NCBI GenBank assembly: GCA_028064935.1 | Contig: JAPTWT010000281.1 | Coordinates: forward strand, 1-64,000 | Direction: 5' to 3' | Source: Gammaproteobacteria bacterium | Lineage (GTDB): Bacteria > Pseudomonadota > Gammaproteobacteria > Acidiferrobacterales > Acidiferrobacteraceae | Length of the DNA: 64,000 nucleotides | In this document: positions 36,034 through 46,227 of the stretch, in pieces | How the letters are laid out: every line of letters begins with the position of its first letter | Position numbering within the stretch: the stretch's first letter is position 1 | Notes under the pieces: generated by a model | What the model was told of the DNA's origin: nothing | What the model saw: only the letters and a program-made list of their open reading frames with translations | Database searches by the model: none | Program-made: the position numbers and the translations under genes

Positions 36034-38504
36034 AGGGTCCGGGCGACCTCGACCCTTTCATAGACCTCGACCTGATCGCCGGCCCGGATGTCGGAATAAT
36101 TCTTCAAGGTGAGGCCGCACTCCATGCCTGCCTTGACCTCCGAGACATCGTCACGGAAGCGCCGCAGGGACTCGACCTCGCCATCGTAGATGACCACGTT
36201 GTCACGCAGCACGCGCGCCTGCCGGCCGCGCCGGATCACCCCTTCGCTCACCTGGCAACCCGCCACGGTCCCCGCCTTCGAGGTCCGGAATACCTCACGG
36301 ATCTCGGCGCTGCCCACCACGTCCTCGCGGAACTGCGGCTTCAGCATGCCGGCCATGGCGGCCTTCACCTCATTGACCGCGTCATAGATGACGTTGTAAT
36401 AGTGGATATCCACGCCTTCCGAATCGATCAGGCGCCGGGCACCACCGTCGGCGCGTACATTGAAGCCGATGATGATGGCGTTGGAGGCGACCGCCAGATT
36501 GACATCCGATTCACTGATGCCGCCCACCATGCCATGCACCACACGCACCTTCACTTCATCGGTCGAGAGCTTCTCGAGCGCCTCGGTGAGGGCCTCGACC
36601 GAGCCCTGGACATCGGCCTTCACGATCAGCGTCAAGGTCTTGACGTCGCCGTCTTGCATCTGCTGGAACATGTTGGACAGCTTCGACGCCTGCTGGCGCT
36701 GGAGCTTGACGTCCTTGTACTTGCCCTGGCGGAAGAGCGCGATCTCACGGGCCTTGCGCTCGTTTTCGACGCCGCTCACCTCGTCACCGGCATTGGGCAC
36801 GCCCGAAAGCCCCTGCACCTCGACGGGTATCGACGGGCCGGCCTCCTTGATCAAACGGCCGATCTCGTCGGTCATCGCCCGTACACGCCCCGACTCGCGC
36901 CCCGCCAGGATCACATCGCCCTTACGTAGAGTGCCTTCCTGGACCAATATGGTGGCCACCGGACCCCGGCCCTTGTCGAGCCGCGCCTCGATGACGATAC
37001 CGGTCGCCATGGCATGGCGCACGGCGGTAAGCTCGAGCAACTCGGCCTGCAGCAACACCGCATCGAGCAGGTCTTCGATCCCCTGACCGGTCTTGGCCGA
37101 CACCGGCACGAAGATGTCCGACCCACCCCACTCCTCGGGCACCACCTCGTGCGTCACCAGCTCCTGCTTCACGCGCTCCATGTCGGCCTGCGGCTTATCG
37201 ATCTTGTTCACCGCCACCACGATGGGCACGCCCGCCTCGCGGGCATGATGGATGGCCTCGACGGTCTGGGGCATGACCCCGTCATCGGCGGCCACCACCA
37301 GAATGACGATGTCCGTCACCTTGGCGCCGCGCGCGCGCATGGCGGTGAACGCCTCATGGCCTGGCGTATCGAGGAACGTCAACATGCCCTTGGGCATCTC
37401 GACGTGATAGGCACCGATATGCTGCGTTATGCCGCCCGCCTCGCCGCTTGCGACCTTGGTCTTGCGGATGTAATCGAGCAGCGATGTCTTGCCGTGATCG
37501 ACATGGCCCATGACCGTGACCACCGGCGGGCGCGGCTCGCGTGCCCCCTCCTCGTGATCGCCGACCTTCAAGGCCGCCTCCGGATCGTGACTACGCGCCT
37601 CGTGGGCCACGTGCCCGAGTTCCTCGACCACGATGGTCGCCGTCTCGCGATCGAGGACCTGATTGATCGTGACCATCATCCCAAGCTGCATCAAGACCTT
37701 GATCACCTCCACGGCCTTGATCGACATCTGCTGGGCAAGCTCGGCCACGGTAATGGCCTCCGGCAGATAGACATCCCGCACCACGCGCTCGGTCGGCATC
37801 TCGAAGGCATGCTGGCCACTCATACTCGTGACCACGCGCTTAGCCCCCGATGCCCCGCGCGACGGCGGACCGCCCGGCCGCCCCTTCTGCGGCTTGCGAT
37901 CCCCGCCCGAAGGCCGGGCCGCCGGACGCTCCCGGCGCTCGTTGCGCCCACGCTCCGGGCGGGTATCCTTACGTACGGTACGATTTTGCGGCGGTTCCTT
38001 CGCCGCCGGCGGTTCCGCGACCGGAGCCGGAACGGGTTCGGACACGGGTGTCTCCGCGACCGGCTCCTCGGCCACCGCCTCGACCGGCGCGGCCTCCGTA
38101 GGCTCGGGAGGCGTCACCGTGACCGGCGGCGCCTCGGGCTCCGCGGCCGACTCGACGATGGCCTCCTCGACCTCGGCGGGCGGGGCCTCCGGCTCGCCAG
38201 GCGCCGGGCGCTTGACGAAGGTCCGCTTCTTGCGCACCTCGACCTGCACGGCGCGGCTCTGGCCGAACCGCGAATTCTGCATGATCTTGCTCGTCGACTT
38301 TTGCGTGAGCGTGATGCGCTTGGCCTCCGGCTCCCCCGCGCCGTGATGCGTGCGCAGGAAGTTCAGGAGCGCCATCTTCTCGTCATCGCTCAGGGGGTCG
38401 CCGCTTTTCTTCCCAGCAATCCCTGCCGCGACCAGCTGCTGAAGCAGCTTGTCCGGCGCCACACCGATCTGTTCGGCAAAACTTTTGACTGTCGTTTCAG
38501 GCAT
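36030..38504 (-). CDS. infB: translation initiation factor IF-2
   Basis: The 824-residue protein has an N-terminal IF2N domain ([10 protein letters not shown]), a long Pro/Glu/Ala and Arg-rich linker to about residue 240, and the GTPase domain: G-H-V-D-H-G-K-T (G1), D-T-P-G-H (G3), N-K-I-D (G4), S-A-K (G5). The C1 and C2 domains follow, the latter binding fMet-tRNA. Its ATG is 13 bases from the nusA stop. An earlier in-frame start overlaps nusA and lacks conservation. Confidence 0.95.
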   Translation of the reverse strand: MPETTVKSFAEQIGVAPDKLLQQLVAAGIAGKKSGDPLSDDEKMALLNFLRTHHGAGEPEAKRITLTQKSTSKIMQNSRFGQSRAVQVEVRKKRTFVKRPAPGEPEAPPAEVEEAIVESAAEPEAPPVTVTPPEPTEAAPVEAVAEEPVAETPVSEPVPAPVAEPPAAKEPPQNRTVRKDTRPERGRNERRERPAARPSGGDRKPQKGRPGGPPSRGASGAKRVVTSMSGQHAFEMPTERVVRDVYLPEAITVAELAQQMSIKAVEVIKVLMQLGMMVTINQVLDRETATIVVEELGHVAHEARSHDPEAALKVGDHEEGAREPRPPVVTVMGHVDHGKTSLLDYIRKTKVASGEAGGITQHIGAYHVEMPKGMLTFLDTPGHEAFTAMRARGAKVTDIVILVVAADDGVMPQTVEAIHHAREAGVPIVVAVNKIDKPQADMERVKQELVTHEVVPEEWGGSDIFVPVSAKTGQGIEDLLDAVLLQAELLELTAVRHAMATGIVIEARLDKGRGPVATILVQEGTLRKGDVILAGRESGRVRAMTDEIGRLIKEAGPSIPVEVQGLSGVPNAGDEVSGVENERKAREIALFRQGKYKDVKLQRQQASKLSNMFQQMQDGDVKTLTLIVKADVQGSVEALTEALEKLSTDEVKVRVVHGMVGGISESDVNLAVASNAIIIGFNVRADGGARRLIDSEGVDIHYYNVIYDAVNEVKAAMAGMLKPQFREDVVGSAEIREVFRTSKAGTVAGCQVSEGVIRRGRQARVLRDNVVIYDGEVESLRRFRDDVSEVKAGMECGLTLKNYSDIRAGDQVEVYERVEVARTL

Positions 38505-38517
38505 CGAATGAAATCCG

Positions 38518-40020
38518 TCAGGCCCCCTGGCTCTGGTCCGCGAACCAAGGCGCGCGCGCTGCCATAATGAGGATGCGGGCCCGCTCCTCATCCAACCCCT
38601 CTATTGCCGCCAGATCATCGACCGACTGATCGGCGAGCTCCTCCATCGTCTTTATTCCGTGGCTCGCCAACAGGCGCGCCGTATGCTCGTCCATCTCCAC
38701 CATGCCAAGGAGGTCGTCGGCGGGCTCCGCCATGTCGATCTTTTCCTCGAGCGTTATGGCGCGCGTGAGCAGTATGTCACGCGCCCGGTCGCGCAACTCA
38801 TCGACCTGCGCCTCGCTCAAGCCCTCGACCGACATCATCTCCTGCTTCGGGACATAGGCGACCTCGTCCAAGGTCATGAACCCCTCGCGCACGAGCAGCT
38901 CGGCGGTCGCGGGCTCCATGCGCAGCTGCTCGACGAACATCTGCACGGCATTGGCCGCCTCGGTCTCGCCACGCACCGAGGCCGTTTCCTCGGTCATCAC
39001 ATTGAGCTCCCAGCCGGTCAACTCGGACGCCAGCCGCACATTCTGGCCGCCGCGGCCGATCACCTGCGACAGCTGCGACTCGTCGACGATGACATCCATG
39101 CTGTGCAGCTCCTCGTCGACCACAATCGAAAGCACCTCCGCCGGCGCGAGCCCGTTGATGACGAATTGCGCCGGGTCCGGAGACCATTGGATGATATCGA
39201 CCCGCTCACCCCCCAACTCGTTCGATACACTCTGCACGCGCGAGCCGCGCATGCCCACGCACGCCCCTATGGGGTCGATACGCGGGTCCTTGGAATTCAC
39301 CGCAATCTTGGCACGCAGTCCCGGATCGCGGGCCGCGCCGTGAATCTCGATCAGCCCCTCGCCGGCCTCGGGGACTTCGAGCTTGAAGAGCTCGACGAGC
39401 AGCTGCGGGCTCGTGCGACTCAGGAACAATTGCGGCCCGCGCGGCGCCGAATGGACGTCTTCCAGATAGGCGCGCACCCGGTCTCCGGGACGCAGCCCCT
39501 CGCGCGGGATCATCGCCGACTTCGGCAGCAGGGCCTCGGCGGTGCCGAGATCGATGATCGCGTCCCCGCGCTCCAGGCGCTTCACGACGCCCGTGACGAG
39601 CTCGCCCTGGCGGCCCTTGAACTGGTTCACGATCTGCTCGCGCTCGGCCTCGCGGACCTTCTGCACGATCACCTGCTTGGCGGCTTGAGCGGCGATACGG
39701 CCGAAATCGGCCGCCTCGATCGGCTCTTCGATGTACTCCCCCACCTGAATATCGGCCTGGCGCTCGCTTGCCTGTGCCAGGCGCATCTCGCGCCCCGGAA
39801 ACTCGAGCGTCTCCTGCTCATCGGGCACGACCAGCCAACGCCGGAAGGTGTCGTACTCCCCGGTCTTTCTGTGGATATGGACACGGGCGTCTATGTCTTC
39901 CTTGTGGCGCTTGCGCGTAGCCGTCGCCAGCGCCGCCTCGAGCGCCCCAAAGATGATCTCGCGATCGACATTCTTCTCGCGTGAAACCGTCTCGACCACC
40001 ATTAGAATTTCGTTCGCCAT
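38518..40020 (-). CDS. nusA: transcription termination/antitermination factor NusA
   Basis: The 500-residue protein has the N-terminal RNA polymerase-binding domain (S-R-E-K-N-V-D-R-E), an S1 domain (V-T-G-V-V-K-R near residue 135), two KH domains ([12 protein letters not shown] and V-I-G-R-G-G-Q-N-V), and two acidic HhH repeats at the C-terminus. The full set of two acidic repeats is as in gamma-proteobacteria. GGAGGC lies 4 nt before the ATG. It is between rimP and infB. Confidence 0.95.
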   Translation of the reverse strand: MANEILMVVETVSREKNVDREIIFGALEAALATATRKRHKEDIDARVHIHRKTGEYDTFRRWLVVPDEQETLEFPGREMRLAQASERQADIQVGEYIEEPIEAADFGRIAAQAAKQVIVQKVREAEREQIVNQFKGRQGELVTGVVKRLERGDAIIDLGTAEALLPKSAMIPREGLRPGDRVRAYLEDVHSAPRGPQLFLSRTSPQLLVELFKLEVPEAGEGLIEIHGAARDPGLRAKIAVNSKDPRIDPIGACVGMRGSRVQSVSNELGGERVDIIQWSPDPAQFVINGLAPAEVLSIVVDEELHSMDVIVDESQLSQVIGRGGQNVRLASELTGWELNVMTEETASVRGETEAANAVQMFVEQLRMEPATAELLVREGFMTLDEVAYVPKQEMMSVEGLSEAQVDELRDRARDILLTRAITLEEKIDMAEPADDLLGMVEMDEHTARLLASHGIKTMEELADQSVDDLAAIEGLDEERARILIMAARAPWFADQSQGA

Positions 40021-40038
40021 CACTGCCTCCAGCCGCCC

Positions 40039-40500
40039 TCAGAGTTCGGGCACAAGTCTCGCCTTCTCGATGTTGTCAAACGCGAGATCATAACGCGTTT
40101 CGTCCGCCTCCAGGACCACGCGCCCATCGACCAGGCCCACGAGGCGCCCGCGAAAGTTCCGGCGCCCATCCACGGGCAGCGCGGTCTTCAGCTTGATCTG
40201 GGACCCGGCGAAGCGCTCGAAGTCGCTGGGCCGCGCCAACGGCCGGTCCAGTCCGGGCGACGAGATCTCGAGCGTGTACTGCCCCGGGACCGGATCCTCG
40301 ACATCGAATAGCGCGCTCACCTGGCGACTGACCCGGGCGCAGTCGTCGACATCGATCCCCTGCGGCCCATCAATATAAATGCGCAAGGTCTTTTGTCCGC
40401 TCACGAATTCGATATCGACGACCTCGAAGCCGAGATGCGCCACAACGGGCTCCACCAAGGCCCGCAGCCGATCCGTCTGAATATGTTTCTCCATGACCAT
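40039..40500 (-). CDS. rimP: ribosome maturation factor RimP
   Basis: The 153-residue protein has the RimP pattern: L-R-A-L-V-E-P-V-V near residue 10, G-F-E-V-V-D-I-E-F, R-I-Y-I-D-G-P-Q-G-I, the D-D-C-A-R-V-S-R helix, and E-I-S-S-P-G-L-D-R-P-L. It binds 30S precursors during maturation. The exact start is uncertain because a second ATG follows two codons later and neither has a clear Shine-Dalgarno site; a leader hairpin ends about 9 bases upstream. Confidence 0.9.
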   Translation of the reverse strand: MVMEKHIQTDRLRALVEPVVAHLGFEVVDIEFVSGQKTLRIYIDGPQGIDVDDCARVSRQVSALFDVEDPVPGQYTLEISSPGLDRPLARPSDFERFAGSQIKLKTALPVDGRRNFRGRLVGLVDGRVVLEADETRYDLAFDNIEKARLVPEL

Positions 40501-40509
40501 AAACGCAAA

Positions 40510-40530
40510 AGTGGGCTTAAAGCCCACTTC
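40510..40530 (-). promoter_or_regulatory. rimP leader hairpin
   Basis: AAGTGGGCTT and AAGCCCACTT are perfect 10-base arms around one base. On the minus strand the stem is followed by TTTGCGTTT and then the rimP start, so it can act as an attenuator-like stem covering the translation start region. A rimP-leader type of such elements has been described in Gammaproteobacteria (family name from memory). Confidence 0.6.
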
Positions 40531-40560
40531 CGCAAAACGACCTATACGAGATAAACGCGG

Positions 40561-40588
40561 ATTATAAGCCTTCCCGCCAAAACTTCAA
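40561..40588 (-). promoter_or_regulatory. sigma-70 promoter of the rimP-nusA-infB operon
   Basis: On the minus strand TTGAAG (40583-40588), a 16-base spacer and a perfect TATAAT (40561-40566) lie about 60 bases before rimP. Transcription would start near 40553, upstream of the leader hairpin. Confidence 0.75.
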
Positions 40589-40605
40589 TGCGCGTTCGCC
40601 GAGGC

Positions 40606-40633
40606 TTGCCATTGCCCGCAAAGATGGTAGACT
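40606..40633 (+). promoter_or_regulatory. promoter of the initiator tRNA gene
   Basis: TTGCCA (40606-40611), a 16-base spacer and TAGACT (40628-40633) precede the tRNA by 13 bases. The GC-rich discriminator (CTGCGCCC) is typical of stringently controlled tRNA promoters. Confidence 0.55.
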
Positions 40634-40646
40634 CTGCGCCCTCTGA

Positions 40647-40723
<77 letters not shown>

Positions 40724-40852
40724 ATTTCATCGGACATCCGGGCTTCACGGGGTCTTGGGAGACGGACACCGCCCCATGGCACCATGGCCTAGCCTGGGGC
40801 CTGCCCGGGGGTCGGATAGCGTCGACACCGCTTGCGTGCGTAGAGTCGACGA

Positions 40853-41593
40853 ATGCTAAAGATCCTCACCGTAAACCTGAACTATGTCCGGGATGGCTAC
40901 GGTCCCTGGCCCGAGCGGTGCACGCGGCTGCGTGCCCTCCTCCAGGCAGAGCGGCCCGCCATCATCGCCCTGCAGGCGGCCCACGTCGACGACACACGCA
41001 ACCAGCTACGGGAACTCGCCGGCGACCTCGACTATCATCATCAGCTGTTCCTGGCCGCCGACACAACACAACCCCATCAAGGCAGCGCGATCCTCTCGGA
41101 GATCCCCTTGAGCGCCCCCTGGTCCTTCGCCCTGCCGCGTGACGATGACGACGAGGACCCGAGTCCGCGACGCGTAATCAGCGCGAGCTTCGCCTGGCAG
41201 GGGGAGATCTGGCGATTGACGAATGCCCATTGCTCGTGGGTCCCCACGCAGAACCGACATCAGGTCGCGGCCCTGGCCCAAGCCCTCGAGGGCTTTTCAG
41301 GGCCGCAGTGTCTGGTGGGCGATTTCAATGCCCCGCCCACCGCCCCCGGCATCGCCCATCTGACCGCCAGCGGATGGGTGGATGCCCACGCCTGCGTGGG
41401 ACAGGGAACGGGCGCGACCTTTCCGGCGGAGGCCCCGCAAGACCGTATCGATTACCTCTTCGTCCACGGGTGCGACCGCGCCCGGCTGCTCGCGACGCGC
41501 ACATTTCCCGAACAAGGCCCCGCGCTTTCCGACCACAAGGCGGCCATGCTCATCATCGCCCAGCCCCGCGAAACGACCGAGACCTTTCGGTGA
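40853..41593 (+). CDS. endonuclease/exonuclease/phosphatase (EEP) family protein
   Basis: The 246-residue protein has the EEP fold motifs: L-T-V-N-L-N-Y at the start, G-S-A-I-L-S near residue 82, L-V-G-D-F-N-A-P near 155, D-R-I-D-Y-L-F and the last S-D-H-K-A with the catalytic His. The usual metal-binding Glu in L-Q-E is replaced: the sequence reads I-I-A-L-Q-A-A-H. It lacks a signal peptide. The substrate is unknown, and activity may be lost or changed. Confidence 0.7.
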   Translation: MLKILTVNLNYVRDGYGPWPERCTRLRALLQAERPAIIALQAAHVDDTRNQLRELAGDLDYHHQLFLAADTTQPHQGSAILSEIPLSAPWSFALPRDDDDEDPSPRRVISASFAWQGEIWRLTNAHCSWVPTQNRHQVAALAQALEGFSGPQCLVGDFNAPPTAPGIAHLTASGWVDAHACVGQGTGATFPAEAPQDRIDYLFVHGCDRARLLATRTFPEQGPALSDHKAAMLIIAQPRETTETFR

Positions 41594-41656
41594 TCGCCAT
41601 CCCGGGAGGTGCGGGACTAGCATGGCCTCATGGTCCCCGGAAATAGGAGTTGAGCC

Positions 41657-41980
41657 ATGGCAAGACCGATCTCCCGGCGGCATTTTCTGCGGCGTACGGC
41701 GGCAGCGGCGATGCTCGCGCTGCCAATGGCCGCGACCGCCAAGAAATCCGCCCCGAAGGCCAGCAAGGCCAGCGTGCGCTATCAAGACCACCCCAAGGGC
41801 CGCGACGTATGCGGCCGCTGCCGTTTCTTTCTGCCGGCCGTCGGGCATTCGAACGGCTTGATGATGCAGGGCACCAAGGCCAATGGCACGCTTGCGATCG
41901 GCCACTGCACAAAGGTCGCGGGGCGCATAGCACCCATGGGGTATTGCATCCTGTATACGCCGCGCGTGCATAGCCAGTGA
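41657..41980 (+). CDS. Tat-exported high-potential iron-sulfur protein (HiPIP/Iro-like)
   Basis: The 107-residue protein has a twin-arginine leader (S-R-R-H-F-L) with A-T-A cleavage near residue 28, and then four Cys at residues 52, 55, 84 and 97. The order C-x2-C, C, C and the final G-Y-C-I-L-Y-T-P are those of HiPIPs and of the Iro protein of iron-oxidising Acidithiobacillus. It would carry one electron on a [4Fe-4S] cluster in the periplasm. A weak AGTTGAG precedes the ATG. It is monocistronic. Confidence 0.85.
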   Translation: MARPISRRHFLRRTAAAAMLALPMAATAKKSAPKASKASVRYQDHPKGRDVCGRCRFFLPAVGHSNGLMMQGTKANGTLAIGHCTKVAGRIAPMGYCILYTPRVHSQ

Positions 41981-42156
41981 CGTCCAGGCGCGGCCCTGTC
42001 CGGCATCCCGCGCCCTAGGCGGCCGGAGCGGCGCCCACAACCCATCGGTCCCGCGGCCGCCAGGGTGCGGCGGGCTCCGTGATCGCGCATGGCATCGCAG
42101 TCCCGGGTCTTAAGGCAAAGAGCGGTTTGGCCAATCGGAGCGGTTCCGGAACCCCC

Positions 42157-42194
42157 AAAAAAAAGAAGGCCCAAGGACCACCCTTGAGGCCTTC
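42157..42194 (-). terminator. terminator after the TonB-dependent receptor gene
   Basis: On the minus strand GAAGGCC and GGCCTTC form the outer stem, with CAAGG and CCTTG pairing inside, followed by eight T. It lies about 20 bases after the receptor stop codon. Confidence 0.85.
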
Positions 42195-42216
42195 AATGAG
42201 GAGAAGAAAGGACGCG

Positions 42217-44601
42217 TCAGAAGCGCGCGTTCAGATTGACGAAGTATTGCCGTGGCGCCCCCGGATCGGCGAGCACGGCCCCGGCGCTGTTGCCGCCAAA
42301 ATAGCCGCCGCTCGTGATGTACTGGATGGGGTCATAGCGCTTGTTGAAGAGATTGGTCACGCCCACCGTCAGGGTCACCGCCGACAGGCCGGCGATGCCG
42401 GTCCCGGCCTTGATGGCCACCTGCGTATTGACGATGTTGTAAGACGCCATCTGCACATTATTGGTGGGGGCGTTGGCCACGTTGCTGAACAGGTACTGCG
42501 TACCGGTGTATTGATCGGACAGCCCGGGCGATACCAGATAGCGCCCGAAGGCCACGCGGTAATTGACGCCCAGGGAGGCGGTGACGTCGGGGCTATAGGA
42601 GATCGGATAGCCCGCGTAGTTCGTGGTGCTGCCGCCCGGCACATAGGAGTCGAAATGCGCGCGCGTAAGCGAGGCGGTTCCAAACACATGCCAATGCCAC
42701 GTCGGACTGTCCTGCGCGCTCACGTTCAAACCCTTATAAGTGGCGCTCGCCTGGGCGAACTGGGTGGTCGCGAAACCCCCACCAGTCGATATATAGGTGG
42801 TCAGGGTCTCGTTGCTCAACGTGTCGCGGTAGATATCCGCATTCATCACGAAATGACGCAGCAGGCCCGCGCGCCGGATCAGAAGCCGCGTCCCCAACTC
42901 GTAGTCGACGCTCTTGACGGGCTTTAGCGTCGCGAGATCAATGGCATTGCTGCCGCTGTAGGCACCGAAGGCGTTGTCGCCGGGGTTCTGGTAGGTCTCG
43001 GCGGCATTGCCGTACACCGACCAACGCGGGGCGATCATGTAGCGCGCCCCCAGGGACGGTTCCATGCGCGTAAAGACCTTGCTGTCGCTTGGCGCTATCG
43101 TCTGGTTGGCGGCCCCGGGCGGGGTATAGCTCGCGCCGTTGTTGAAAAATTGCGTCTGGAAATCGACGCCCGCGATCCCGGGGGTGATCGTCAAGGCCTT
43201 GATCGGCGTGATCGCGTCCTGCACAAAGCCCGTCAGATAGGTGTTGGCGAGCGTATCGTTGTTGTACTGGACCGGATTCGCCGGACTCGTTCCATAGGTC
43301 TCGTTATAGCCTGTATAAGGCGTCGAATACGTCTGATTGATCCACGACCCCCCGAACTTCACGCGATTCATGGGGAGCGTCCAGTCGAACACCAGACGGT
43401 TCCCGTAGGTGTCGGACCGCGGGTTGTAATATTCCGAATTCACAGTCCCGGGCGGCGCGCCATTGTAGTTGTAATTGTCCACACGCCAATGGACCCTATG
43501 CCCGTGGCGATACCATACGAGGTCGTGCACCGACAGATCGGGCGCGAGGCCAAGCTTGATCTGCGAATACAGCATGCGATCGCGCACCACGATCTGCTTG
43601 AACCATACCGACTCGGGCAAGGACGAGTAGTATCCGGTGGTCGACTGGCTGTAGAGCGGCGTGTTGGGCGTGCCGTCGACTGTGACGGCGCTGCCGCCGG
43701 GCCCCGCAATTATGGGCGAGACCGGAATGAAGTTGGGCCGGAACTCGGTATTGTCGTCCGCATAGCCTCCGATACTGAACGACCCGTCGCTGAAGGTCTT
43801 CACGGTCTTGGCAAACAATGCCGACGAACGGCTGGGCGCCGAAAAGGAGCCCGTGCGGAAGGTGTTGTCGCGCACAAAGCCCGCCGCCACCACCGTCGAC
43901 CAATTATCGTGCGTGCCGGTGTTGGCAATGAGATCCGCGCCCTCGGTCTGATCGCTGCCGTACGTCAACCCAACGCTGCCCCCCGCCTGCTTCGTGGGCT
44001 GAACGGGGACAAAGTTGATCGTGCCACCGACGCTGTCAAACCAGCGGCTTGCGGGATTACCGGGCCCATAGATGACATTGACGCCGGAGATGAGCTGCAT
44101 GATCGGGATTTCGTTCGAATCCCAACCGCCGTTATGGGAGATCAGATTGTTCATCGGCACCCCGTCGAACAGCACGGTGATGCCATTGCGTTCGACATCG
44201 CCGTTCACGCTCGACCAGCCGACCTTGACCCCGCGCAGCGCGATCTCATAGCGCGCCGACCCACTGATACCGCCGTACCCGCGCACCGCCACCCCCGGGG
44301 CCATGGCCAACGCCTGCGCGGAGCCCGCCAGCGGCCCATTGGCGGCGATCTGGCGGCGCCCTATGACACGCTCGGTCTGTGTCGACTTCAGGATCTTGCG
44401 TTTGGTGAGCTTGGTGCTCGTGGCCTTCAAGAGCGCCTCGGCCTTCTTGCGGCTTTGGGCATTCACGGTGCCGACGTTCACAGACGATGTGTCGTGGGCG
44501 GCGGCGGTGACCTGGCTTGCGGCCAGTGCGCACAAAACGAGCGAACTCAGCACCGACAGTCGGCCTGGCGTGGCCGGTAACGGGCGATAATGAGACGGCA
44601 T
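42217..44601 (-). CDS. TonB-dependent outer-membrane receptor
   Basis: The 794-residue protein has a signal peptide, a Lys/Arg-rich region, a plug domain (V-I-G-R-R-Q-I-A near residue 80, then G-G-I-S-G-S-A-R-Y-E-I-A-L-R-G, V-L-F-D-G-V-P-M, I-S-G-V-N-V-I-Y-G-P), and a barrel rich in aromatic and Asn residues ending in a final Phe as outer-membrane proteins do. It imports a ligand by TonB energy, perhaps a siderophore or metal complex. No clear Fur box was seen upstream. GGAGG precedes the ATG by 11 nt. Confidence 0.8.
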   Translation of the reverse strand: MPSHYRPLPATPGRLSVLSSLVLCALAASQVTAAAHDTSSVNVGTVNAQSRKKAEALLKATSTKLTKRKILKSTQTERVIGRRQIAANGPLAGSAQALAMAPGVAVRGYGGISGSARYEIALRGVKVGWSSVNGDVERNGITVLFDGVPMNNLISHNGGWDSNEIPIMQLISGVNVIYGPGNPASRWFDSVGGTINFVPVQPTKQAGGSVGLTYGSDQTEGADLIANTGTHDNWSTVVAAGFVRDNTFRTGSFSAPSRSSALFAKTVKTFSDGSFSIGGYADDNTEFRPNFIPVSPIIAGPGGSAVTVDGTPNTPLYSQSTTGYYSSLPESVWFKQIVVRDRMLYSQIKLGLAPDLSVHDLVWYRHGHRVHWRVDNYNYNGAPPGTVNSEYYNPRSDTYGNRLVFDWTLPMNRVKFGGSWINQTYSTPYTGYNETYGTSPANPVQYNNDTLANTYLTGFVQDAITPIKALTITPGIAGVDFQTQFFNNGASYTPPGAANQTIAPSDSKVFTRMEPSLGARYMIAPRWSVYGNAAETYQNPGDNAFGAYSGSNAIDLATLKPVKSVDYELGTRLLIRRAGLLRHFVMNADIYRDTLSNETLTTYISTGGGFATTQFAQASATYKGLNVSAQDSPTWHWHVFGTASLTRAHFDSYVPGGSTTNYAGYPISYSPDVTASLGVNYRVAFGRYLVSPGLSDQYTGTQYLFSNVANAPTNNVQMASYNIVNTQVAIKAGTGIAGLSAVTLTVGVTNLFNKRYDPIQYITSGGYFGGNSAGAVLADPGAPRQYFVNLNARF

Positions 44602-44821
44602 GACGCGGTATTCCTCCACTGATTTTTTTCATGTTGGGAACTTTCTCGGGCGTACTCTGCCGTAGCCGTGTGACAACGCCGGCCCAGTTCGATGACAGAT
44701 TTTTGACAGACATCGGGGGGGTGCGGACCCGCGCGCCGGCCGATAACCAGGGCTCGTCAGGCGACCGGAGATCGGCTACCATTACGGCATTCATGATATT
44801 GTCGATTGTTGTGTTCATCAC

Positions 44822-44839
44822 GCGGGGCGCGTGCCCCGC
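44822..44839. repeat. short GC hairpin upstream of cytochrome b561
   Basis: GCGGGGC-gcgt-GCCCCGC is a perfect 7-bp stem with a 4-base loop, about 20 bases before the cytochrome b561 start. It could be a leader structure or a receptor-gene upstream element. No T-tract follows. Confidence 0.35.
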
Positions 44840-44860
44840 CTCCATGAGGTATCAGCGGGC

Positions 44861-45556
44861 ATGAATGATAAGACACCGGGCAAGCGGGTTGCGCAAGGCG
44901 ACGAGCGCCCGCGGATCTGGGATGTTCCGACGCGTGCGTTTCATTGGACACTGGCGGCGCTCGTGGCCTGGGAGTGGGCCTCGGCCCACCTTGGGCACGG
45001 CTTGATGCGCTACCACATGTGGGGCGGCTACGCGGTGCTCACATTGATCCTGTTTCGCCTGTCGTGGGGCTTTGTCGGCAGCCATACCGCGCGCTTCGCG
45101 CACTTCCTGCGCTCACCCCGCCGCACCTGGGAATACATCAAATCGTGGCGCCGGGGCGCGCCCGATATCCACGGCCATAATCCGCTGGGCGGATGGGCGG
45201 TCATCGCCTTTCTGGTGTCATTGATGGTTCAGGTCGGGACCGGACTTTTCGCAACCGACGATGTCTTGACCGCCGGACCCTTGAACCCGCTGGTCGGTAG
45301 CCGCATGGGCGACTGGCTCACGACCGTTCATAAATGGAATTTCGATGTCCTGCTGGCGCTCATCGCCACCCACGTGAGCGCGGTGATCTTGCATCGCGTG
45401 ATAGCCGGTCACGATCTCGTGCGTCCCATGATCACCGGGCGCGCGGCACGACCCGTGGCGAGCCCGGTCCCGAGTGACGCCTTCGCGCGACCCTGGGTGA
45501 GCGTGCTCGCGCTTGCACTCTCGGGCCTCGGGACCTGGCTCATTCTGCAGATCTGA
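44861..45556 (+). CDS. cytochrome b561 family membrane protein
   Basis: The 231-residue protein begins W-D-V-P-T-R-A-F-H-W with a conserved His in the first helix, then R-Y-H-M-W-G-G-Y, V-H-K-W-N-F-D and a last I-A-T-H-V-S-A-V-I-L-H-R, so four transmembrane helices with His ligands for two b haems. It passes electrons between quinol and periplasmic carriers. GAGGT lies 11 nt upstream. It is convergent with the class II cytochrome c gene, seven bases apart. Confidence 0.8.
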   Translation: MNDKTPGKRVAQGDERPRIWDVPTRAFHWTLAALVAWEWASAHLGHGLMRYHMWGGYAVLTLILFRLSWGFVGSHTARFAHFLRSPRRTWEYIKSWRRGAPDIHGHNPLGGWAVIAFLVSLMVQVGTGLFATDDVLTAGPLNPLVGSRMGDWLTTVHKWNFDVLLALIATHVSAVILHRVIAGHDLVRPMITGRAARPVASPVPSDAFARPWVSVLALALSGLGTWLILQI

Positions 45557-45562
45557 GCGCCG

Positions 45563-46015
45563 CTAACGCATGAAGCGGTGGTGGCAGGAGCGGCAGGCAT
45601 CGGCCACGTGTTCGAGCGGGCGTGCCGATGCCGCAAGCGGGGCATGGGCGGTGGCCTGTGCGAGTTGGCGGGTAAGCGCCTCGAAATGGCCAACCGCCGC
45701 CGCGAAGGCGCGCGGCTGCTGCCAGATACGCACCGACGCCTTGGTGGCCCCACGATCAGACCCTGGCACGAAGGCCACCCACGGTAGGGTGGCGAGCATT
45801 GCCAACGCCCGGCCCTCCCCGGCGATGCGGTTCGCATCGTAAGGACGCTGGCGGCGGAGTGTCTGCGCGATACGCACGAGATTCCACTGCATCGCCGCCA
45901 TGAGTTCGCGGCGATAGGCGATATCGGACTGGATGCGGGTCTCGGCCAGGACCACGGTGGGCGCAAGAACCGCGGCCACGGCCCACAGGGCCACGGCCTT
46001 CTTCAGGCATTTCAT
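45563..46015 (-). CDS. class II (c-prime/c556-like) cytochrome c
   Basis: The 150-residue protein has a signal peptide (A-V-L-A cleavage, about residue 24), helical pattern with I-A-Y-R-R-E-L-M and F-x-A-L near the middle, and the single C-R-S-C-H-H-R-F haem site at the very C-terminus, as class II cytochromes have. It is periplasmic, and may receive electrons from the neighbouring b561 or bind small ligands. GGAGAT is 9 nt upstream of the ATG. Confidence 0.8.
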   Translation of the reverse strand: MKCLKKAVALWAVAAVLAPTVVLAETRIQSDIAYRRELMAAMQWNLVRIAQTLRRQRPYDANRIAGEGRALAMLATLPWVAFVPGSDRGATKASVRIWQQPRAFAAAVGHFEALTRQLAQATAHAPLAASARPLEHVADACRSCHHRFMR

Positions 46016-46227
46016 GGGTTGGGGATCTCCATTGAGGGGCTGGCGCGGTCCATCGGGGCCGCGTGGCGCGATACTACGGAGGGTGCATGACAAAACGGTG
46101 ACGGCGGCGCGCCGCAAGCCGACACCGGCTTACGGCCGGCACGGCGGGTCCTGAAGGTGACCCGCCAGACCCCCGATCCGTACGGCAAGAAGCGGTTGTG
46201 TCCGCCCGATCGCGGACTACGCGCCCC

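Noticed and set aside
37014..38567. Long plus-strand open frame antisense to infB
   Set aside because: Repeats of His, Arg and Leu are the mirror of infB codons; no motif or ribosome binding site.
44620..44720. Fur box upstream of the TonB-dependent receptor
   Set aside because: No stretch resembling the Fur consensus was found in this region.
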